From Betaproteobacteria bacterium (GTDB taxonomy: Bacteria; Pseudomonadota; Gammaproteobacteria; Burkholderiales; Burkholderiaceae_E): DNA of 11,430 bases. The stretch covers positions 1-11,430 of the forward strand of contig VGHV01000048.1 of NCBI GenBank assembly GCA_016868095.1, given 5' to 3'. Made by a program: the position numbers and the translations under genes. Numbering within the stretch: position 1 is the stretch's first letter; each line of letters starts with the position of its first letter. The notes beneath the pieces are model-generated. The model was not told where the DNA came from, did not search any database, and worked only from the letters and a program-made list of their open reading frames with translations. This document shows positions 6,897 to 11,430 of this stretch, in pieces.

Positions 6897-8234
6897 ATGT
6901 CTAATCTCGATTTCAGCCTCGTCTTTCTTTTTTTGCTCGCCAGCCAATTCAGCATCAAGCTTTACCTGGCACAACGACAAATCCGGCATGTTGTGCAGCA
7001 TCGCAACCAAGTCCCATTAGCCTTTGCACAACGAATTTCGCTCGAGAACCATCAACGCGCGGCCGACTATACCCGCGCCAAGGTTTCAACGGCCATGTTC
7101 GAGATGTTGATTCAAAGTATGTGGCTCGTGTTGCTCACCGTGGGTGGACTGCTCTCACAAATTCAGTCGATACTAGGAAGTGTTTGGCTCATGCTGTTTC
7201 CTGAGGACATACCAGGGGCGGGTCTCGACTTTCAAGTCTGTCTCATGATGATGGTCATCATGCTTGGCTCACTGATCGATATACCTTTTTCGCTTTGGCG
7301 TCAGTTTGTGATCGATCAACGCTTTGGCTTTAACCGGATGACCTTCGGATTGTGGATGAGTGATCAAGTAAAAGGCATGGCGATTAGTGTCATCATCGGC
7401 ATACCGTTCTTGGCTTTAGTACTTTGGATGATGCAACAGACTGGTCAGTACTGGTGGCTTTGGGTATGGGCTGTGTGGATGCTTTTTCAGCTTGCGGTCA
7501 TGGTGATATGGCCAACTTGGATCGCACCCATGTTCAACCGATTCGAGCCGTTGCAAGAGGGCGATGTCAAGCGCACAGTTGAATCACTGCTGAATCGTTG
7601 TGGCTTTTCAAGCCAAGGGCTTTTTGTGATGGATGGCAGTAAACGATCGGCACACGGTAATGCTTACTTTACCGGGATGGGTAAGTCAAAGCGCATCGTC
7701 TTCTTCGACACCTTGCTTGCCCAACTCACACCCCATGAGATTGAAGCGGTACTTGCGCATGAATTGGGGCACTTTAAGCATCGACATATTATGAAACGTA
7801 TCGTGTTGAGTGCGGTATTTAGTTTTCTCGCGCTCGCCCTACTCGCCTGGGTCATGAACCAAGCCTGGTTTTATCGGGGCTTGGGCCTTATCCCACTTCC
7901 AGGATCTCAATCCGCGGCAGCCTTATTGCTCTTTTCGCTGATCCTGCCCGTGTTCTTGTTTCCCATACAGCCCCTGATGAGCTGGTGGTCACGGAAGCAT
8001 GAATTCGAAGCTGATGCATATGCAGCATCACAAACCAATGCAGCTGACCTAGAAAGTGCGCTGGTAAAGCTGATCAAGGACAATGCCTCGACCCTAACCC
8101 CAGACCCCTTGCATTCAGCGATCTACGACTCGCATCCACCTGCATCGATCAGGATTGCCAGACTACAAAACTTGGGGCATCACCCAGCAGCACATGCCCG
8201 GAGCGTTGCTAATCAGCACGCCACCAGCAGGTAA
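6897..8234 (+). CDS. M48 family zinc metalloprotease, Ste24/CAAX protease-like
   Basis: The 445-residue membrane protein has the zincin motif HELGH at 288-292 (context VLAHELGHFKHRHIMKR) and a downstream EFEADAYA at 369-376 carrying the third zinc ligand. N-terminal hydrophobic segments (from about 6-22) and others before and after the active site fit the Ste24 layout, with the catalytic site facing the cytosol or held in a membrane chamber. Bacteria lack prenylated CAAX proteins, so the likely job is membrane-protein quality control; this is inference. MSNLDFSLVFLFLLA fits the usual start of betaproteobacterial members, and the ATG at 6897 is the only sensible start, though no ribosome binding site is clear. 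rsgA begins five bases after the stop, so the two are probably co-transcribed. Confidence 0.92.
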   Translation: MSNLDFSLVFLFLLASQFSIKLYLAQRQIRHVVQHRNQVPLAFAQRISLENHQRAADYTRAKVSTAMFEMLIQSMWLVLLTVGGLLSQIQSILGSVWLMLFPEDIPGAGLDFQVCLMMMVIMLGSLIDIPFSLWRQFVIDQRFGFNRMTFGLWMSDQVKGMAISVIIGIPFLALVLWMMQQTGQYWWLWVWAVWMLFQLAVMVIWPTWIAPMFNRFEPLQEGDVKRTVESLLNRCGFSSQGLFVMDGSKRSAHGNAYFTGMGKSKRIVFFDTLLAQLTPHEIEAVLAHELGHFKHRHIMKRIVLSAVFSFLALALLAWVMNQAWFYRGLGLIPLPGSQSAAALLLFSLILPVFLFPIQPLMSWWSRKHEFEADAYAASQTNAADLESALVKLIKDNASTLTPDPLHSAIYDSHPPASIRIARLQNLGHHPAAHARSVANQHATSR

Positions 8235-8239
8235 CGGAG

Positions 8240-9190
8240 ATGCGAGCTGAGATTCTTGCAAGCCATGGCAGACAGTACTGGGTTCGAGAGTTAAGTTCGG
8301 CATTCGATAGCGCGCCACGCGGTGACACGCTTGCCGTTCAAGCCGGCAAGCAGCGACTAGCGGTTACCCGCGGTCGTCGCCAGGATTATTGTGTTGGCGA
8401 CCAGGTACAAATTGAAGCAATTGGTAGCGATCAAGCCGTCATTAACGCTCTTGAATCGAGACGCAATCTCCTCAAACGAAGCGATGCGTTCCGACAAAAA
8501 CTCATCGCTGCCAACATCGACCAGATTGGCTACGTCTTGGCTGGCGAGCCGCCGTTTTCTGAACCCTTGGCGGCAAGGGTCTTGGTGGCCGCCTCGATCG
8601 CATCAATTCCGATCACTTGGCTTGTCAACAAGTCTGACCGTGTCGCGGCGCTTGCATGCATCGAACCGAGACTGAAGCTTTATCGTTCCTTGGGCGTTGA
8701 TACGATTTACTTGTCTGCCCGCAACGACGACGCTGGAATATGGCTCCAAGGGGCGCTCGGTTCATGGTTAAACAAGAAGACCACTCTCCTGATGGGGCAG
8801 TCTGGCATGGGTAAGTCAACCCTGATCAACCGCCTCGTGCCTGATGCAGACCTTAAGACCCAACAATGGTCTCAAGCACTCAACTCGGGTAAACACACGA
8901 CGAGCTTCTCCAAATGCTTTGACCTTCCCCAAACTAATTTTTCGCCCGGTAGCCGGATCATCGATTCTCCTGGGTTTCAGCAATTTGGGCTTGCCCACTG
9001 TTCTCGTTCTGAAATTGAGCACAGTTTGCCTGAATGGGCTGATCGTGCAGGCCAGTGTCGTTATCATAATTGCAAGCATTTACAAGAACCTGGCTGCATC
9101 ATCCGCGCCGCGACCGATGAACGCAGGATCGACGCATACCGCTATACAATCTGGCATGATCTGGTGAGCGAACAAGAGCGCAGCGCCTAG
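8240..9190 (+). CDS. rsgA: Ribosome small-subunit assembly GTPase RsgA (YjeQ)
   Basis: The 316-residue product has the three RsgA parts: an OB-fold (about 1-75), a circularly permuted GTPase and a zinc finger. GTPase motifs appear in permuted order: G4 NKSD 130-133, G5 SA 159-160, G1 GQSGMGKST 186-194, G2-like GKHTT 217-221, G3 DSPG 242-245. Zinc ligands follow the family pattern: Cys273, Cys278, His280, Cys286. RsgA binds late 30S particles and uses GTP hydrolysis to release RbfA and check the decoding site. The N-terminus is short but complete enough for the OB-fold. GGAG touches the ATG directly, so the working ribosome binding site is more likely AGG at 8229-8231. The pcd gene I recall between the M48 gene and rsgA in related genomes is missing. 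The stop overlaps the stop of the convergent CobD-like gene. Confidence 0.97.
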   Translation: MRAEILASHGRQYWVRELSSAFDSAPRGDTLAVQAGKQRLAVTRGRRQDYCVGDQVQIEAIGSDQAVINALESRRNLLKRSDAFRQKLIAANIDQIGYVLAGEPPFSEPLAARVLVAASIASIPITWLVNKSDRVAALACIEPRLKLYRSLGVDTIYLSARNDDAGIWLQGALGSWLNKKTTLLMGQSGMGKSTLINRLVPDADLKTQQWSQALNSGKHTTSFSKCFDLPQTNFSPGSRIIDSPGFQQFGLAHCSRSEIEHSLPEWADRAGQCRYHNCKHLQEPGCIIRAATDERRIDAYRYTIWHDLVSEQERSA

Positions 9191-10221
9191 CGTCCCAGCC
9201 ACCCAGCCATGGTGAGAATGGCGAAAAAACTAACCCACAAAACAGCATTACGCCACACAACGCCAACGGCACTTCTCAGACCGCTGGGATCAGGCAACGA
9301 GCCCTGCCATTCAAAGCCTTCACTTACCCAATGCCCTTCGAGCGCAGGGTCAGCCAGGCGCAAATTTAAGGCGCCGCTTGCGGTGGCTAGTAGAATCGCG
9401 CGCGATTCGTCAATCGTTGCTGCTGACTTCGCCTGCCGGGCAGCCAGTGTGGCTCGGGACGCTACGGCACCGCGCCAGCAAAAAACCGCGTCTTCAAAAT
9501 TCCCCACCACGGTTAATCCTGCTGCATTCAAACGAACAGGTATCCAATCTATCCAGGAAAATCCTCGCTGCGCTGCTAGACGATGACGATCCGAATCCTC
9601 AATAGACAAAGCCGAGGCTTCAACCCTTGCCTCAGTGCTTGGGTGGTACCAGCGGTTTAACAAAACCTCAGCAACACGATAGATCACAGGACCAAGTATC
9701 CCGGGTAGCAGCATATAGGCAAACAATGGGCCAAAAACATGGCGATGCGATGCAATCAGCGCATGATCAATGGCCTGACGGCAAACTGCGTGCGAGTCAA
9801 AGTCTTCAGCGGCCGAACCCGAAGCAAGCACGGCCGGATCCTCAAGATCCCGTCCACGCAACCAAGCTTGCAAAATAACAAAAGCGCGCGTTGGGTCGCC
9901 CTCGGAAAACGCGCGTTGGATCGCGGTAAAGGGTGCGCTAAATCTGCGAAATCCAATAAACAAATAGAGCACCACCACATGGAGGCTGAATTGCAAAAGC
10001 ACGTGGGTACGGGCTGCGAAACAGTCAAGCGCGATTGCGCTAACGGACGCAGCAAACATCATCAGTGCCCAGGCCTTCCAGCCATCCATCCGACCGCCCA
10101 CATCGGTGAGGCGCCGCAAAGCATCCGCAGCGAGCTCAAGCCGCTCGATCACCAACTGCCGAATCGCTAAATTCCGGCCCTGATCAATCAGTAGTGCGAG
10201 GATAAGCGCGAGAAATCCCAT
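9187..10221 (-). CDS. CobD/CbiB-like membrane protein, betaproteobacterial type
   Basis: The 344-residue membrane protein resembles the CobD/CbiB family only distantly. Hydrophobic segments occur at about 1-12, 50-70, 76-92, 163-183 and 322-341. LRGRDLEDPA at 121-130 matches the GRD region. HRHVFGPLFAYMLLPGILG at 159-177 stands where true CbiB has its conserved ENxxDG..aPLf stretch, and DWIPVRLNAAGLTVVGNFED at 225-244 matches the family's DxxPaRLta segment. True CbiB joins aminopropanol to adenosylcobyric acid in B12 synthesis. No other cobalamin gene is present and key residues are changed, so I would not assign that reaction. In Burkholderiales-like genomes this version usually sits between rsgA and the CoA-pyrophosphatase gene, as here. 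It lies 45 bases after the Nudix gene, with a poor ribosome binding site. Confidence 0.82.
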   Translation of the reverse strand: MGFLALILALLIDQGRNLAIRQLVIERLELAADALRRLTDVGGRMDGWKAWALMMFAASVSAIALDCFAARTHVLLQFSLHVVVLYLFIGFRRFSAPFTAIQRAFSEGDPTRAFVILQAWLRGRDLEDPAVLASGSAAEDFDSHAVCRQAIDHALIASHRHVFGPLFAYMLLPGILGPVIYRVAEVLLNRWYHPSTEARVEASALSIEDSDRHRLAAQRGFSWIDWIPVRLNAAGLTVVGNFEDAVFCWRGAVASRATLAARQAKSAATIDESRAILLATASGALNLRLADPALEGHWVSEGFEWQGSLPDPSGLRSAVGVVWRNAVLWVSFFAILTMAGWLGR

Positions 10222-10266
10222 GTTTCGATTTTGCCTGAGGCCGCCAGGGAAACGGCTCGCAAACGC

Positions 10267-11061
10267 CTAGGCTTCGATCGGGAAAAGATCCCGATGCGCA
10301 TACAAAAGATGGTAGAAGTTGCGCAACATCGCGGCGGTAGCCCCCCAAATGAAAAACTCGCGGCTCAGCGCATGCTGACTCACGCTTAGCGCATGCTGAC
10401 ACACGCTGGTTGGGGCTGCGCCATCGCTAAATCTCATCGCGTCGCTGCGATCGCAAATCCAAGGCATCGAATAAAAAGGTCGTAGCCCTTCTGGCGCATG
10501 CCAGTAGTGGCGTCGATGATTACTCGGGTCGAAGATAAACGAAAGCGGGACTTCAAAAATCGACGCTACTTCGTTAGGGTCTGGCTGCAAATCCCGATGC
10601 AAATCGAGTTCTTCTTTTACCAAGGCAACCACCGGTTGAACCCTATAGCCCGAGCCAGTTAAATAGCTAGGCAGGCTGCCAAGTGGACACAGCCGGTACC
10701 TTTCAAGGCCAATTTCCTCGTGAGCCTCGCGAAAGGCAGCCTCAAAACCATCCCGGTCGGTTGGCTCGATGCGACCGCCTGGCAAGGCAACCTGCCCTGC
10801 ATGATGTCGCATCGCCGCGCTTCTTTCGGTCAGTAAAAGACCCCCTCGCCTAGTCAGCGCAATAAGCACCGAGGCATCTGTAATCGGACCCTCGACCCAG
10901 CGGCTTCGATCACCTTCGAGTGCAGCATGGCAGACCCTGTCGCTTGATAACAGCGTCTTCCAGTCAGATCCGCTTAAATGTCCGACCGAGAGTGGCGGCA
11001 GTCCATCTCGGGCGGGTTCATGGGGAACCGCGCGGGGATCCCCAACGCGGCTCTTACTCAG
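10267..11061 (-). CDS. Nudix hydrolase, probable coenzyme A pyrophosphatase (CTG start proposed)
   Basis: Residue numbers use a proposed 264-residue protein. [16 protein letters not shown] at 75-90 followed by LPGGR is the CoA-pyrophosphatase signature, and the Nudix box continues to REAHEEIGL with Arg111, Glu112, Glu115 and Glu116. IWGATAAML near the end (238-246) is also typical. Such enzymes cut CoA, often oxidised CoA, to phosphopantetheine and 3',5'-ADP. The first usual start in frame is GTG at 10869-10867, but it would remove about 64 residues that look genuine: [18 protein letters not shown] and the first strand, ASVLIAL. No ATG, GTG or TTG exists between it and the upstream stop. The best candidate is CTG at 11061-11059, overlapping the rplS stop as CTGA, with AAGG seven bases before. 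The frame and family are clear; the start is inference. Confidence 0.85.
   Translation of the reverse strand: MSKSRVGDPRAVPHEPARDGLPPLSVGHLSGSDWKTLLSSDRVCHAALEGDRSRWVEGPITDASVLIALTRRGGLLLTERSAAMRHHAGQVALPGGRIEPTDRDGFEAAFREAHEEIGLERYRLCPLGSLPSYLTGSGYRVQPVVALVKEELDLHRDLQPDPNEVASIFEVPLSFIFDPSNHRRHYWHAPEGLRPFYSMPWICDRSDAMRFSDGAAPTSVCQHALSVSQHALSREFFIWGATAAMLRNFYHLLYAHRDLFPIEA
10367..10408 (-). repeat. In-frame 21-bp tandem duplication in the Nudix gene
   Basis: Two adjacent 21-bp units, 10367-10387 and 10388-10408, match at 19 of 21 bases (shared core AGCGCATGCTGAC on the plus strand). Being seven codons long, the repeat keeps the frame and gives VCQHALS followed by VSQHALS at residues 220-233, just before the conserved IWGATA segment. 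The near-identity suggests a recent slippage or duplication event. Confidence 0.9.
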
Positions 11062-11430
11062 CTGCTCGCCTTTGCGGCAACCGGCGCACGGCCGGGCAAC
11101 TTTTCTTTGATTCGAGCCGATTTACCTGAACGGCTCCGCAGGTAGTAGAGCTTGGCCCGACGTACATCGCCGCGTCGCTTAATTTCAATTGAAGCGATTA
11201 AGGGTGAGTAGGTCTGAAAGGTACGTTCAACGCCCTCGCCTGAGGAGATCTTCCGCACGATAAACGAGGAATTCAAACCGCGGTTACGCTTTGCGATCAC
11301 CACGCCCTCATAGGCCTGAACACGCTTGCGATTTCCTTCCACAACATTCACGCTCACAATGACTGTATCCCCAGGCGAAAACGGAGGAATCGTCTTCCCG
11401 AGGCGAGCAATTTCCTCTTGCTCGAGCTGC
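11058..11430 (-). CDS. rplS: 50S ribosomal protein L19 (5' end outside window)
   Basis: The minus strand is open from the window edge to TGA at 11060-11058, giving the last 123 residues. Stretches such as [54 protein letters not shown] and [14 protein letters not shown] are diagnostic of L19, which sits at the interface between the subunits. Only about seven N-terminal residues are missing. The frame runs through the internal GTG near 11357, which is not the start. In most proteobacteria rplS ends the rpsP-rimM-trmD-rplS operon; those genes would lie off the right edge. The stop overlaps the proposed CTG start of the Nudix gene, which suggests the operon continues into it. Confidence 0.98.
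   Translation of the reverse strand, partial: QLEQEEIARLGKTIPPFSPGDTVIVSVNVVEGNRKRVQAYEGVVIAKRNRGLNSSFIVRKISSGEGVERTFQTYSPLIASIEIKRRGDVRRAKLYYLRSRSGKSARIKEKLPGRAPVAAKASS

Noticed and set aside
9739..10170. 143-codon plus-strand open frame opposite the CobD-like gene
   Set aside because: The minus strand encodes a coherent membrane protein with family motifs; the plus frame is rich in Lys, Gln, Arg and His, with no recognisable motif or ribosome binding site.
10222..10266. CCTGAGG/CCAGG inverted sequence between the Nudix and CobD-like genes
   Set aside because: The stem is about four pairs with a poor interior and no T-run; no sign of a terminator or attenuator.
1..11430. Mobile element, CRISPR array, phage, toxin-antitoxin or defence island
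   Set aside because: No transposase, integrase, spaced direct repeats, att-like duplications or small paired toxin genes are seen; the gene order looks like conserved core chromosome.

Overview
The window looks like a core-chromosome segment of a betaproteobacterium, most likely order Burkholderiales. Three things point there. Rho reads like the betaproteobacterial form ([10 protein letters not shown] start, Walker A and B at E. coli residue numbers). A cysteine-free type B ribosomal protein L31 follows rho directly. The right half has the order orn / M48 protease / rsgA / CobD-CbiB-like / CoA-pyrophosphatase / rplS, which I recall from Burkholderia-type genomes. The pcd gene that I recall between the M48 protease and rsgA in such genomes is absent here. 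Base composition is moderate, a little over half G+C by eye.

Layout, left to right. Positions 1-303 (minus) hold the first 101 codons of an fkpB/slpA-type peptidyl-prolyl isomerase, divergent from a radC-family gene (377-1123, plus). A non-coding stretch of about 370 bases follows; it holds a good sigma70-type promoter and a roughly 210-nt folded leader for rho (1496-2758). Then come rpmE2 (2809-3072), an ArnT/GT39-like membrane glycosyltransferase (3069-4838) and a MATE transporter (4838-6202), the last three joined by overlapping stop/start codons. A convergent orn (6243-6815, minus) is followed by a short divergent promoter region, an M48 zinc metalloprotease (6897-8234) and rsgA (8240-9190). 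On the minus strand, reading leftward from the right edge, are rplS (11058 to beyond the edge), a CoA-pyrophosphatase Nudix gene (about 11061-10267) and a CobD/CbiB-like membrane protein (10221-9187) whose stop overlaps that of rsgA.

How they fit together: most genes are housekeeping. They cover transcription termination (rho), ribosome parts and assembly (rpmE2, rplS, rsgA), RNA turnover (orn), protein folding (fkpB), membrane proteolysis (M48) and nucleotide clean-up (Nudix). The glycosyltransferase-like and MATE genes form a small envelope module carried on the rho-rpmE2 transcript.

I see no mobile element, CRISPR array, phage gene, toxin-antitoxin pair, tRNA or rRNA, and nothing that looks like a new defence or biosynthetic system. 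The points most worth a second look are: the Nudix gene has no ATG/GTG/TTG able to give a full-length protein and seems to start at a CTG overlapping the rplS stop; that gene also carries an in-frame 21-bp tandem duplication; rho has a structured, C-rich leader; the MATE protein has Asp where NorM-type transporters have the key cation-site Glu; and the CobD-like protein has lost the usual CbiB motifs.
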